Part shown: positions 34,373-47,166 of the stretch, one piece after another | How positions within the stretch are numbered: the first letter of the stretch is position 1 | Layout of the letters: each line of letters opens with the position of its first letter | NCBI GenBank assembly: GCA_010094025.1 | Contig: ML991847.1 | Span: forward strand, 62,001-126,000 | From: Viridothelium virens | Lineage: Eukaryota; Ascomycota; Dothideomycetes; Trypetheliales; Trypetheliaceae | Direction: 5' to 3' | Length of the DNA: 64,000 nucleotides | Notes under the pieces: model-generated | The model's input: only the letters and a program-made list of their open reading frames with translations | Database searches by the model: none | What the model was told of the DNA's origin: nothing | Program-made: the position numbers and the translations under genes

Positions 34373-37300
34373 CTAGCCATCCCTCAACTGAGCCCTTAAT
34401 CCGACAACTTCTCGCTTCAACCTCGCCACTTCTCTCTTCCCCTTGGTAGCATCCTCTTGCGCTTCCGCGAGTTTCTTTTTCAGTACCTCAACACCGCCAT
34501 CAGGGCTATTCTTCACATTCTTCAAGATCTTCGCGAGCTCATCGTTGAAGCGTGCATACAAAGCTTCATTTTCAGCGTTCGCTTCTTTGTACAAGTCATC
34601 GAGTTTGCGAGCCTTCGACTCGGAGACTTGGAGAGATGTGTTGACGTCCGAGGAGAGCGACTCTAGACGTTGAGTCAGGGTTGAGATGGTAGCGCGGTGG
34701 GTAGACTCGAGGGAGCCGAGCCGAGCTGACAGCGAAGTAAGGTCTGACGTGTTCTGCGAGTGTGAGGATGGACCCTGTGGTGATCCGGGAGATGCACTCG
34801 TTCCAGTACAAGGACGTGCGGCGTGAGATGTTTGTGTATCCTTGCAACTGACAGCATCCATTTCTGCACGAATCGAGGAAATCTCGGTTTCAAAGGACGT
34901 TGCTGTCGTCGCGATGGCTTTCTGCTCATTCTGAAGACGCTCTCGGAGTTTCTGTGGACTCTGCATGCGCAATTTCTTAGGAGATCCGGTTGTCACACTG
35001 GGTGACTTAACAGGCGTGTTTGCGGCCACGGGAAGCTTGGTGGGTGATGTGTGCGTAGAATGTGATAGAGGAATTTTTGCACTGTTGCCCGAGCCCGGAT
35101 GTTCGGTGAGAGCACCACTGTTGCTGCTGGTGGGCTTGAGTGTCGGAATGCCGGACACATTACGGCGCTTTGTAGCACTTCTTTCAACACTGGTTATAGG
35201 CTCCTTTCTCATGGGTCGCTGCAAAGTGGGCGAGTTTTCTTTGGGCCCGGGTGATCCGAGGCGCGAAGATGGAGTAGAGATAGGTATCTTGGTTGGAGAA
35301 GGTGTGCGAGGTGAAGGCTGCAAGGAGATCTGACGTCGAATGACAGTGCCATTACTCCCAGGCGTGCGAGGAGTCCAAGATGACGGTGACTCTTTTGCTT
35401 CTTGTAGGGTCTTGAGATCCGATAAAGAACTCCGGCGCTTCTTCCGTGGGCCACTTGCGTTACCAGGGGTAGGAGAGGACGTCTCGCCGATAGTTCCAAG
35501 AGGAGAGCCCGGCATGAAAGGGCTCCTATTGTGCAATGGGTCCTCAAAGCTAAACGCGCCGAGAACCGTAGGTCTATCCCGGGAAGGTGGTCTGCGAGGG
35601 GGTGAAGTTCGAACACGTTCATCAGTCGATTGCGAGCGAATGAGGGACCCTCTTGGAAGTGTTGCTGGTTGGTTGACATTGGACCGTCCAGTCTTACTCA
35701 AAGTTCGCCAGACGGAGCCTCCTTTGCTTTCCTGCTCGCTTTTACTGTTTTCTCTAGACAGTGTACTCAAGCCAAATCGTTTCCGGAGCGATGAAGTATT
35801 TGAGCTTATCGAGCTGGCATTGGCCGTACGCTCGTGTCTGTGGGAGATCGTGGGATCTTCACAAGGTGTTGTCGCTCCAACATCAATGATATCGCCAAAC
35901 AGGGAGTCTACATCGTCAACGAATCGATCCAAAAGAGAAAAGAAGTCGTGAGGATTTCCTTGGTTTATTAGGATCTCAGCAAAGGCCATGGTCAAAATGC
36001 CTCGGTCGCTGTCGTTGCCTGTACCATCAAGGAGATCTGCAAGAAGCCTCACAATGGCTTTGAACCCACGTTGGTTTTGAGGCGACAGTTGAAAAAAGGT
36101 GGATCTAAAGTAATCCTCAAAGTCGACTGGGAACAATTTTTCTGATTGGCTCTGCATTTCCGTCATCGTCTGCGCAGGGACGATAGGGCCCATCTTATCG
36201 GCCCAGGCTGCTTTCACAAATTTTTCAAATGATGCGAAGAGAACATCTACCGAAGACTGGGCCGCCATTTGATGGTTATCAGGGTTCTCGAGCATGACAT
36301 TGTAAAGCTCGTTGACGGCAAGTTCGTCGGCCGTGGCTCGAGCTCGTAAGGTTTTCCCAACAACATTGCCCTTTCGGGCATGGAGTGCCAATACGTAAGC
36401 TGCCAAAGTCTCTTCCAATTTGAGAAGCGCATTGGATGCAGCACTTGTACTGCTCAATGGTACGCTTAATTTAGAAGTCGCATCGTCCCATGATTTGGCA
36501 CTGTCCTGGGTTGTAGGCCTCGAAGTCTGCGTCGGCGGGACCATACGAGGTATTTCACCCAGATTAGGAGCTTGTCGCTGGAACTTCCGGGGGCCACCAC
36601 TAAAGCCTTCCCTGGTGCTGCCACCGAACAGATTGGAAAGCAATTTAACTGGGGAAGGTGCTCGGATGCTCCCACCTCGTTCTCGACCTTGATCGGGGAA
36701 GTCCTGAGTAGAAGGCTCACGGTAAACATGGAGTGACTGCAGGATTTGAAGGATCTGCTCGTTACGTGTCAGTAGACACGTAGTCATTTGAGGATTCGAG
36801 AGTGTGTTCGATGATCGAAGCGATATGGCCACTAAAGTAATCAGCCAAAGGTTCTGCCTAAGCTCACAACCTCATCATACCTTTCTTGCTGAGTAGTGGC
36901 AGAACGCCTTCGGCTTTGACATGGTTGCGCGAGGTATGATCGTGACGACTGTGGATTTCAATTCGGTAAACGTTGTCGTCCGCTGGTACCACAAGAGCGA
37001 GCACATCAACTTCTTGTTTCTCTGCTTCCGTGACATCCCTCTTCACAGACTCAATTGATACCCGTATGCGGGCCGAATCACCCCGACCATCGGTTGGTGG
37101 CTGTTGGGTTTCCGAGATCGCTGTGAAAAGGCTGATGTTTTCTACATTGTCATGTGTGCTTCTTACATCAAATGCATGACTCTCTCGTTGACTCTCAGGA
37201 TATCGCCCTTCCACACGAGCTTTCACAACCTCTTCGATCCATCGTGACGCTTTGTTCTCGTACCCACCAGTAAGGTAGAAAGCCCTCGCAATAAGGTTCA

Positions 37301-39101
37301 CCAAACCAGGGTCGTTCGGCGCCGGTGCTGTGGTCTTTGGGCAAAGCATTTGAATAGTGCTCCCACCTTCCAGCTCAGTGAAGTGGGCGTGCGGAAGCGC
37401 AAGCGTCTGAAGAAAAGTAAGGTCTTGTGGAGTAGAAGGACGATCATTGCGAGCGAGACTATTCGTTTCAGGTTTGTCGATTTCGGCAAGGATACCACGT
37501 GCAGTCATTGCGGAGATGGAGTTTTTTGCGAGCATGATAACATAGTCGGAAAAGAGTAAAATGATCCCGGAGCCTTGGCGAGAATGGACCAGATGATAGG
37601 GCGGTGCCAGCTCAACGACATCCATTGCCGTGATGAGTCGGCCACTAGGACGAAAATCTTTCGGCCAATTCGATATTAGGCCTTGGAGACGGTTGATTAT
37701 TTTGGACTGGTTCTTGCTTGGATCATCACGAGAGCAAATTTCGCCAATCACATCCCGTGCTCGAAGGAGTAGTTTGATAGCAGGATGCCGAACTGGCAAT
37801 TGCTTGATGATGTTATCAATGTACAAGTTATATCGTGGAAGCCGTTGGACTGGTTCGATAAGCATGGAAGTCAATCGTTGCTCTCCAGTCTCCTGGACCC
37901 GCTTTGAAAAGCTGGAACCGATGTCTTTCAGAAAAATCTTCAGTAGTTGCGAAACGTCTGCGTGAACTTGCATGTAATCGCCATAGCAATCAGCAAACTT
38001 TGGAAACCACTCGACAAGGCACTTTGCAAATGACATGGCACCCGTGATATCCGAATGTTTTGTTTCGCCTGGGTTGAAAGGCTGTGAAGGATGATCTTCG
38101 GAGGCATCGATATCAGCAATCGCAGTGTTCTCAGTCTCTTCAAGTACAGATCGAATAGACTCCATGAAACCGGTGTTTAATTTGAGGATCTCATCCAAGC
38201 TCGGCGGGAATAGGCCAGCCAAAGCTTGGGAAGTTGGGCTTGTTGAACTTGGCGCTCTCTTCTCAGCCTTCTGACGAAAGTCTGCTGCCACGCTGTGCAC
38301 AAGGTCATAAATCTTGCTGACATATGATTCCTCTGTATCTACAAATTCGCACATCTCTCGTCGAAGAACCTCTTTTTGTTTTCTAGAAAAGGACATCGTT
38401 CTGTTGATTGCTGTTGGTCTTGAAGGTGCTCTGCGTAATTTCGATGTTGGGATGAAAGCCGGTTCCCCAAAAGCTTTCAACAAAGCGGAATGCTGGCCAT
38501 ATCTAGATGTTGCGAAGTCATCCTCTGGCTCGTCTTGTCCATCTGGCTCAGCTTGCTCAGATTTCTGCATTGATCCTAATGGTAGCGAAAGGTCAACATC
38601 CACCCAAGATACGGATTGCTTTGCCAAGGACAAGCGAATGTCGTTCGCCACCTCTTGGACATTGTCGATCTTGCTCATACGGCTTGCCAAAAGTGCAGCA
38701 TGAGTATCGCTAAAAAGGTTGAACGCGGAAGGCGGTTTTCTCGTCGAGAAAAGTTGTTCTGCCCATGCTCCTTTGATCTCTTCGGGGACATCCAAGAAAT
38801 ACTTGTACAGACTAAACGCCAGCCCGCGGGATATTTCGTCACCTTGTTCTTCTCTCGGTAATCCGTTCACAGGTGCGTAGAGTGGTGAGCCGGGGGAAAC
38901 GATGAGACGCGGATAAGATTGTAAGCCCGGAGCAGCGAAAATGTGCGATTGAATACGGGAACTGCTCGAGGTGCCGGTGGTATTGGCGGACGGGCCATAG
39001 AAAATGAAGATCGGCGAATTGGACAGGAATGGATCGGTGGTAGTAAAAAGCGAGAGTGTCTCTATAGACAGCTCTGCCGGAGGTGGAACGACGACAACCA
39101 T
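34373..39101 (-). CDS. bud3: Bud3-type Rho guanine nucleotide exchange factor
   Basis: Two exons read right to left (39101-36881, 36831-34373) give 1559 residues. Filamentous Bud3 activates Rho4 and marks septation sites at the cortex. The N-terminus has SRIQSHIFAAPGLQSYPRL and LPREEQGDEISRGLAFSLYK, typical of this family. A DH domain spans roughly residues 245-460, from SRKQKEVLRREMCEFVDTEE to RLPRYNLYIDNIIKQLP. A PH-like domain follows (PYHLVHSRQGSGIILLFSDY). The second exon opens with helical sequence, then a long Ser/Pro/Thr-rich, probably disordered region, and ends in a coiled coil (about residues 1430-1559) such as LTQRLESLSSDVNTSLQ and EVARLKREVVGLRAQLRDG. The intron is 49 nt with a GTATGA donor. 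It diverges from the DUF3533 gene over an 804-bp upstream region. Confidence 0.85.
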
Positions 39102-39905
39102 GGCGTAGCGTGCGCGTGAGCCTCACATAATGGTGCGATGGAGAATGTGGTTGTTAGAGAAGAGAAAACAAGCTTCCAGTGCTGTGCGCATGGATTGGGA
39201 AGGAGTCGACGCGCTGCTTCTCCAACTATCGCGTGGTGGATTCAAGCTCGGGAAGTGTAAACAAACATGGGATGTACCTTCCTGAGATGACTTATCGACA
39301 AGGAGCGGCCGACGACCGCGCAGCAGTCATCCTCTCCACACACAGAAACACATGAAGCAATTGATGGCTTCTGAAAGATGCTACGATGTTGTAGGTCAAT
39401 CGATCCTGTATGTGCCTTTGGCGATCGACTGCGCGAACGCGGTTGTCGGAGCTGTTCAAGCGCGACACCCTTGCATTTTCTTCCGATGCCACGGGTAACT
39501 AGACAGGGATCTTTATGAGAGCTTACTACGTATGCCTCGGCAACACGCGGCCCGAGCACTCCGATCCAGAATATGTGCGTCATGATGGCATTCTTAGATT
39601 TTTTGCATTGCCGACTTCGATCCGGCTAAACGGTTCTCAACAGCGATGGATGAGATTAGCTCATTGGTTGGCCTGATGCCTGTGGGGCCCTCAGTTGACA
39701 CTTTACCCAAATCCGCGAATGTTAATGGGGCACAGTTGTTGTTTTCGTTGATTCCGTCATGTCATATCATTCGTGATGCTGGTCTACTTAGACTTATACT
39801 ATCGAATCTTCTTCCGACATCCCCTCTCTGAGTCCGCGTAATCCCTTTCGCTTCTGTGTATTTTTTGGTCTTCATTCTCTCGGCCTAGCAGACTTCTTGG
39901 ACGTT
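39102..39905. promoter_or_regulatory. divergent upstream region of Bud3-like and DUF3533 genes
   Basis: 804 bp between two start codons pointing apart; holds both promoters. The open frames of up to 113 codons show no motifs. The right end is T/C-rich (CCCTTTCGCTTCTGTG) before the DUF3533 start. Confidence 0.45.
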
Positions 39906-41585
39906 ATGTCTTCAGCTCTGTCAAACCAGCCAAGTGCCCGTCTGCGCCAGTCGGAAGGCGAAGCCACTGAGGATGGAGACCCTCGTCATGGACCTCGGGA
40001 AAACGGTCATCTACAGAATGGAAACTCCAGCGGCGAAGATAGCGCGCAAGCAGAGAAAGGAGACGGAGGATCGCTGGCGCCAGTGGGCTTTTGGGACTCG
40101 AGGTTGAAACATGTTCGCCGAGAAGCGTTCTCGAAATGGCTCCTCACAACAGTGGTGCTCATGGCGTTTATCATGGCCATCTTGTCCATATGTGAGTAAG
40201 ATCCACCCCGGCGCGTTTCTGACCCATTTATCTAACTCGAGTCTCAGACTGGGCTGTCTTTTTCCACATTGAGCAGAACTTGGGGTCACTCGTCGTATAC
40301 ATTGTAGACTTTGATGGAATGGCTCCATACAATGCTCACCCGCCCATTGTTGGCCCTACATTGGTTCAGCTAGGACAAGAGATGGTATCCTCGGGGCAGC
40401 CCTCACTGGGATACGGATCTCTGCCGCCAGAGAACTTCGAAAATGATCCGATGCAGGTGCGACAAGCGGTGTTCGATGAAAATTGCTGGGCTGCGATAAT
40501 CATCAACCCAAATGCTACCGGGATGCTATATTCTGCAATCGAGACAGGTAACAAATCCTACGATCCGCAAGGTGCCGTGCAGTTGATCTACGAGGACTCT
40601 CGTGATGATACGAACTATTATGACTTTATTTTGCCATTATTGGATCAGTACATGACAGAAGCGACGCAACGTGTCGGACAAATGTGGACTGGTATGGTAC
40701 TGGAGAACGCTTCTGACCCCACAGTGCTTCGGAACATTCAGCAAGCGCCTCAAGCACTGAGTCCTGCCATTGGCTTTTCGCAATATAATCTACGGCCTTT
40801 TTTTCCTTATACTACGATACCCTCCGTCAGCATTGGATTGATTTGTGAGTATTACTTCCTGCCTTTCTCCACGTTTGCTCACAGTCGATAGACTTAATTA
40901 TCTTGTCGTTCTTCTCCTTTTCCTTCTACCTTCCCATCCACATGAAGTATCTTAAGCCGGAGGGCCATCCTCCGCTCCATTTCTGGCAACTCGTGGCCTG
41001 GAGGTGGTTGGCTACCGTAGTCGCCTATCTGTTCCTCTCTTTGGCCTACTCATTGCTATCTCTTGCTTTTCTTGTGAACTTTTCCGGTGGGAATCCCGTC
41101 ACTTCGGAAACCGAGGTCACTGTCACATCATACGGTAATCCAGACGGATATGGAAAAGGTACCTTTCTGGTATACTGGATGCTCAATTACTGGGGCATGA
41201 TTGCTTTAGGTCTCGCCTGCGAGAACGTCGCGATGATTGTCGGCCAACCCTGGACAGGGCTATGGCTTATCTTCTGGGTAATAACGAACGTTAGCACTGC
41301 CTTTTATGACATCGACATTGAGCCGCATTTCTTCTATTGGGGCTATGCATGGCCTCTGCATCATGGTAAAGCTTCTGTGTTGTCTAGCAGGTCTTACGTT
41401 TACAAGCTAACATGATCCCAGTCGTTCAAGCGAGTCGACAAATTTTGTTCGGTCTGCACAGCCAGATAGGGTTGAACTTTGGTGTGCTGATAGCCTGGGG
41501 AGCGGTGAACACTGCTTTGTTTCCACTTGCTTGCCGGTGGATGAAATTCAAGAATCAGCATCATTTGCATGAGTATTGGGCGTAA
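39906..41585 (+). CDS. DUF3533 membrane protein, SNG1/nitrosoguanidine-resistance-like
   Basis: Four exons (39906-40191, 40248-40844, 40892-41365, 41422-41585) give 506 residues, each junction phase-consistent with GTGAGT or GTAAAG donors. A hydrophilic N-terminus leads to a first membrane helix (LLTTVVLMAFIMAILSIYWA), then a large extra-membrane domain with conserved-looking LVVYIVDFDG and WAAIIINPNATGMLYSAI, then about five helices including LIILSFFSFSFYLPIHM, VAYLFLSLAYSLLSLAFLVN, MLNYWGMIALGLACENVAMI and LIFWVITNVSTAFYDID. This layout fits the DUF3533 family, whose yeast member SNG1 gives resistance to nitrosoguanidine and affects plasma-membrane lipid asymmetry. The end is HHLHEYWA. The exact substrate is unknown. 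Confidence 0.9.
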
Positions 41586-42147
41586 TCGATTTCATAACTC
41601 AGTAATAGATGTTCGTCCGATATGTCTTGTATGGATCGGTTTTGATACGTGAAGAATGCCCATACTTCCGGCTTCCCCCATGGTACCCTGCAGCATAGAT
41701 ATTAATGGACCCGCTAATGATAGACATGAATCTGGTCAGAAATGTGTACGGTTTTGAATACGCCAGTAAGGTATCGATAACTCTATGACTAAGAAAAAAA
41801 CAAGCAGAAAACCTTGGTATTGTAGGCAACTGCTATGCTTCTACTCGCTTCACTTGCTAGGGAGGCGTGGTTCGAACGGCACCCATAGTCACTCCTCATT
41901 TTCCAGACTGACCTTCTCAACCTTTGTGCTTATATCTGTCAGTTCGAGGTAACCATTCGACGATATCTATGAAGACGAGCAGATAATGTCAATTTTAATT
42001 TCTATTCGGCTATTTTTAACCAACGCCGGTAAAGCAGGGCTAACTAATTGGAGAATCCCACAGCCTCTCCTCCCGTCCTGAAGATAATCCTGTACGTCTC
42101 CAATTCTCATGTTGTGGAATGGATGTTCACGTGTTCACTCCACGCAA
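41586..42147. other. intergenic, tail-to-tail
   Basis: 562 bp between the DUF3533 and GH16 stops; no gene or clear repeat seen. Confidence 0.5.
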
Positions 42148-43028
42148 TCACTGCGACTTGTAGAAGGCAACATACAAGACCTGCATGCCACTGCCCAAGC
42201 CCGTAACGGTCTGAGTGTTAGGCTGACCATTATTAGAGGAACCAGGGAAGTTGGTTCCAATTGCAACATTGACGATTGGAAAAAAAGCTTTGTGTGCACA
42301 GTTGGTCCAAAAAGTGTGGTCATTAACACTATAAACACATCATCATTAGCGATTCTTCTTTCTTCTGACCGCAGAAATTACTCCGAGCCCTTCACCGAGA
42401 ACCACGGCTTCCCGTTCAAACTCCACGTCAGAGTCTCATCCTGCCATCTACTCAGTGTACGATCTACCATCAGCGAATACGTATTAAACTCCTCAACCGG
42501 CATGCTCTTCTCCGCCGCACTATTCAGCTGTCCTCCTTGCGACTTCTCATGCGCCGGATCGCCATCTGGTCCATAGTGCAACGACGCAAGCGTGAAGCCG
42601 GCCCCGCTAGAATTCTCCATGATGTCCCACTCGCCGCACTCAGGCCACGGCGTGTTATGCGAGCGGATCCAACCACCGAGGGCCCAGAAGGCAGGCCAGA
42701 CGCCGGCCTGCTCGGTGACAGGATCGATGCCGGTACGCAGCTCGGCTTGTAAGATCATTTTGCCGTTGTCCGGGCAAGAGAAGTCGTGCACGCCTTCGAG
42801 ACGGGCAGAGGTCCAGTTGCCGTTGCCGTCTTTCTGGGGGGTGATGTGCAGTTGGCCGGAGCCAGTGAGGGACACGTTTTGAGTGGACGCGGTGTACGTT
42901 TGGACTTCGCCACTCTTTCTGTTGGGGCCTTTCTGGATGATGTTCCACTTTTTCTGGTCGGGCAGTCCAGTGGCTCCATTGAAGTCGTCAACCCAGACGA
43001 AGTTGAAACCGGGAATTGCTGGTGCCAT
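42148..43028 (-). CDS. glycoside hydrolase family 16 (beta-glucanase-like)
   Basis: Two exons read right to left (43028-42382, 42328-42148) give 275 residues. The GH16 fold cleaves beta-1,3 or mixed glucans. The catalytic motif is CGEWDIMENSS (E-x-D-x-x-E) near residue 133, preceded by TGIDPVTEQAGVWPAFWALG. After the splice come DHTFWTNCAHKAFFPIVNVA and IGTNFPGSSNNGQPNTQTV, and the protein ends VLYVAFYKSQ. These features point to the bacterial-like endo-glucanase branch of GH16. The start MAPAIPGFNFVWVDDFNG enters the mature fold at once, so no signal peptide is visible. Either the enzyme is intracellular, an upstream exon was missed, or the secretion signal was lost. It stands between the housekeeping block and the accessory region. 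Confidence 0.9.
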
Positions 43029-45310
43029 TGTGATGAACTTGATGCTGAGGCTTTGAGCGGAAGCAGAGAAGCAGTGAAAAGGCTATGTACTTCAAATTTT
43101 CAGAAAAGACGACACAAGCCGAGAGAAGAGGCTATTATTTATACTGATAACTCTATGACTTCTATCACCCACTTTCGCTGATGCATTTATCGGTCTGCCC
43201 GAGATTCGAGCCTGGAAGCCACAAGTTCTTTGCTTTGCTGAGCGCCAAGATCAAGCCGAAGGCTGCGTTTAGCAATCCTTGTGTAACATTGTGCAAATAC
43301 CACCTGACGGTAAGATTGAGCCAAAGGTTACGATGAGGTAACCCTGTATAAACACCATGTAACAGCGAAAATGTTCATGGGGACAGTATTAATTAGCCTT
43401 TTCAGCTGTGGCTTTAAATACAGCTATGTAGGAGCACGCCACAGCTGGAATAAGCGAAAAATAGCTTTATATTCCATATTGCAAACGGAGACAGAGAGGA
43501 GTGAGATGTGCAAGGCTAGTAGTCCCTTCGTGGGTTAGAGTCACGGCAAGTAGACAGTGTTGTCGTCATCTTCCCGTCTCTCACTATTAAGGCTCGTAGT
43601 CTCCTGGGGTGGTACCATCGCAGGTATGGACGGACGTGCCTCATAAGCTTCATGAAGGCAATGTATATAGAGGCATAAAGGCATTGGAACTTCAGCTGAT
43701 CTCACACCGCGCAACCATCAGAACTTGCCAAGCTCTGCATCAGCAACTAATACCTGAGGTATTCCAGGAGCCTACTATGGTCTGCAAGGATTCCGGGAGC
43801 TGCGAGCGGTCTACTGGGCGAGACGTGGAGTTGTCAGCAGTCTGGGGATGTAGTGGTCGCTGTATGTGCTACGCCGGAAGCGGTGAGGAGTCTAGAGTAC
43901 CTTGCGGCGGCTGGGGGGTTCCCCAACAGGTAATCAGTACAATGTTATTTCAAATTCACTGTTATGACCATGTTGGCCCATGTTAAGGCGGTGTTAACAT
44001 GGACTAACAAGGTCTTAACAGTAAATTCGAAATAACATTGTATTAATTACCTGTTGGGGAACCCCCCAGCCGCCGTAAGGTAGATATGGAAAAGCCACAA
44101 GCGCCTAATACCAATTTCCCAGCCCCTGACTTTATCCCCGCTGTCATCGACGCCAACTCTGAACTACGACTTTTTTTTAGACAGCAGCTTTTGGTGATCG
44201 CGATATTTCAGGGCTGCTCGCGCAGTGCAACCTCAACATGTTCGCGAAACGACTGAGTTCGCATATACCCTTATCTCGCAATCTTTACGGACTGCTCTGT
44301 GTGCTTAACTGGGTGCGCCGGAATACAGAACGCACCTCTGGCATCTATCGAGGGCTTTTCCTGCCTTACTCATTGCGTCTTTCATCACATACCTGATATG
44401 ACGACCTAGAGAAGGTAAATAGATAAGCTGAAGTCTCCCCGAGACAGGTCGAACAGTTGCTATACACTCAGAGTGACAAGCTTGCCTCTTTCATAATCTA
44501 CAAAACTGAGGGCAGCTGCAATCAGTCGGAAACAACCCAGAGTCTGTTAGAGGTAATATGACAAGTTTTCATTAGTGTACGCTTTGGGCGTAGGGAAAGT
44601 CATTTCCTGTCGTCTAACAAAGTAGTCTCCTTGAAGTGGATCCTTCAGTGGAGATGCAACATTCATGCTGTGCTCTGGTACTTCACGTCGCTAAACCTGG
44701 AAGCCGGTACGGAGTAGTGGAGAGTAGTAAAGTTCTTATGCTCGAGCTTTACCTGATTTCTCTTCGGACTAAAAAGGCTAGCAGATCGCAGCTGCACTTA
44801 AGCTACGACTGGACAGGGAAACTCCATATCTGTCATTGGGTACAATATGTTGAAACTATTTGCTGTGTCGAACAGCAGGATTACCCTGTATGTGCTTGGT
44901 AGCGGGATGGGAATTCGAGCGAGTGAGTAGAGTCCTCCGAGACTTCCGATGCCTATTTGTCCAGTTTTTAGAAATGAAAGGCTCATCCTGGTGGCGATTT
45001 ACGCCGTTTACGGAACATAGGTTCTCTTCTTCCGTGAGCTGTGACTTCTGCAATCTTTCCTTATCAAGCTAAGTCGATCTCCTGTTCCTTTGGTATTAGA
45101 CTCTAAAGTCCTTCGTGTGTTGAGCGACTATGTGATGATCACCGCTCAGGTAGGTTGATCCCCACAAATGTGACTTTCGGCGATAAAGTTCTACCAGAAC
45201 ATGGCTATATATCTGGGCGCAAGCAGCGTGGCATTTTTGTCGTTAGAGGGAACAAGTTTCTGCTCTGATTTTGCTTGCATTACTGCTGATACATCACTGT
45301 ATCTTTCATT
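43029..45310. other. intergenic, start of accessory region
   Basis: 2.3 kb with no supported gene, holding the foldback element at 43898-44082. The remainder is balanced in composition with short open frames. TACGGAGTA occurs at about 44706. Confidence 0.5.
43898..44082. mobile_element. foldback element (MITE-like), 185 bp hairpin
   Basis: Two arms of about 89 bases (43898-43986 and 43994-44082) are inverted copies separated by about 7 bases. The ends read TACCTTGCGGCGGCTGGGGG on the left and, on the opposite strand of the right end, TACCTTACGGCGGCTGGGGG. By eye the arms differ at about 9 positions, 7 of them transitions. If the outer TA pairs are target duplications, the element proper begins CCTT, which would suit a Tc1/mariner-type TA target. 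There is no coding capacity, so it would depend on a transposase elsewhere. A partial match to its end lies at 57418-57439. Confidence 0.8.
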
Positions 45311-46673
45311 ATGCTATCCTCTCCGGAGTCTGCCCTCAGCGCCAAAAATGTTCCTCAGGCGCCCGAGGACCCTCTTTATGGGCTTGTAAATGCTTACCTA
45401 TCGGATAAGTCGGACAAAAAGATCGATCTGAGCGTTGGTGTGTACAGAGATGATAATGCTAAGCCATGGGTCCTTCCAGCTGTGCAGAAAGTGCGCCGCA
45501 ACCGACCACTAGGGGTGTCGACCCTCCATTGACAATCGGTAGGCCGAGCAATTATACCAATGCGATCCTGACCTCGACCATGAATATCTACCCATCGCTG
45601 GTTTGCCTGAGTTCATAAATGCTGCACAGAGACTTATTGTAGGTGCGGACTCTCCAGCCATTAGGGAAAGCCGAGTACGTACCTATACAGCTTCTAGGTT
45701 ATGTACGTCTCTAAATCTCTGACCGTGGTAGATCTGTTCTTTCCAGACGATTTCCGGTACTGGAGCCGTTCATCTCGGTGGAGCACTGCTATCCAGATTT
45801 CTGCCTTTACCAACTCCTGCAATATATCTCTCTTCGCCAACCTGGGCGATCCACGATCAAATCTTCAATAATGTTGGTCTAGCTATCAAAGAGTACCCTT
45901 ACTTCTCTTCGAAAACAAAAATGATGGACTTTGACGGAATGATATCAGTTCTGGGGTCTGCTCCCCCAGGTAGTATCATCCTCCTGCATGCGTGCGCCCA
46001 CAACCCGACAGGAGTAGACCCCACGCATGATCAGTGGGGGAAGATTGCAAAGATCATACGAGCTAATAGATTGTTTCCGTTCTTTGACTGTGCTTACCAA
46101 GGCTTTGCATCGGGTTCTCTCGCACAAGATAATTTCGCAATTCGCTATTTCATTGACCATGGGTTCGAACTTGCGATTGCTCAGTCGTTCTCCAAGAATA
46201 TGGGATTATACGGCCAACGAGTTGGTGCTTTCCATTACATCGCCTGTCCCGGGTCAGGGGCACAAGAGATAGTGGAGCGCGTCGCATCTCAGTTGGCTAT
46301 TCTTCAACGATCAGAAATCTCTACTCCTCCTCTCTTTGGGGCTAAGATTGCATCGATTGTACTTAACGATAAGGAAATATGCGCTGATTGGGAGAAAGAT
46401 CTGCGTACGATGTCAGGCCGTATCAATACAATGAGGGAGAGTCTGAAGCAAGGACTTGATCAACTACAGACGCCGGGTCAATGGGGTCATATCACCAGCC
46501 AGATTGGCATGTTCAGCTTCACAGGCTTGAGTAAAAGTCAGGTATTGAGCCTGAGGGAAAAGTGGCATGTATACATGGTTGAGACTGGGAGAATCAGCAT
46601 GGCGGGCCTGAACAGTGGCAATGTGAGGTATTTCGCTGAGGCTGTTGACGATGTTGTTAGAGCGGCGAAATGA
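45311..46673 (+). CDS. aspartate aminotransferase-like class I aminotransferase
   Basis: Three exons (45311-45490, 45543-45674, 45732-46673) give 417 residues, the normal size of cytosolic aspartate aminotransferase. The enzyme is PLP-dependent and moves amino groups between aspartate or a related amino acid and 2-oxoglutarate. Motifs: KKIDLSVGVYRDDNAKPWVL near the start, CSFQTISGTGAVHLGGALLS, LLHACAHNPTGVDPT, FFDCAYQGFASGSL (PLP-binding Asp and Tyr) and QSFSKNMGLYGQR with the Schiff-base Lys near residue 258. It ends NVRYFAEAVDDVVRAAK. The first donor GTGCGC is weak. It lies about 500 bp from the polyketide synthase remnant, converging on it, and may be a cluster member or a duplicated housekeeping gene. 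Confidence 0.88.
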
Positions 46674-47166
46674 GCCGTTTTTTGCAGGGAACGCTTCTGT
46701 GAGGGTATGGACTTATGGACCCGGGCCGGGGTAGCTCCGACGCTCGCTATGCGGCCGAACCTTGGAGGACGCCGGAGATAACTCCGGTTCGGAACAAGAT
46801 TCTTCCGACAATTTCTTGCAGATAGCCGGGCGTGCAGCCTGCACCAATAATCCTCCATAATGAAAGATTAGTTCATCGAAAACCTACATGCGTCACTGTC
46901 TGTATTGCTACCCTGACGCATCTGAGTCCAGCCGCTAAGGGGGTGCGCTAGTCAATACCAAGACAATTGCAGCCCGTCGCCCCTCCCTCCGTATCTGGGG
47001 GGTTGATGACACTGCGTCCGTGAAAAGGGGGACGTAGTGGTAAATTGAGTGTGGTCGTGAAGCTTGCATTCTGATGTCTATGTCTAATTCCTAAGTGAGC
47101 TAGCCAAGCTGGAGAAAGTGAAGGTCTACCGGCGTAGGTAGGTGCTACCCTTCCATGGTTCCTCTG
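46674..47166. other. intergenic, tail-to-tail
   Basis: 493 bp between the aminotransferase and the synthase remnant; contains G-rich runs (GTATCTGGGGGGTTGATG, AAAAGGGGGACG) and no gene. Confidence 0.45.
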
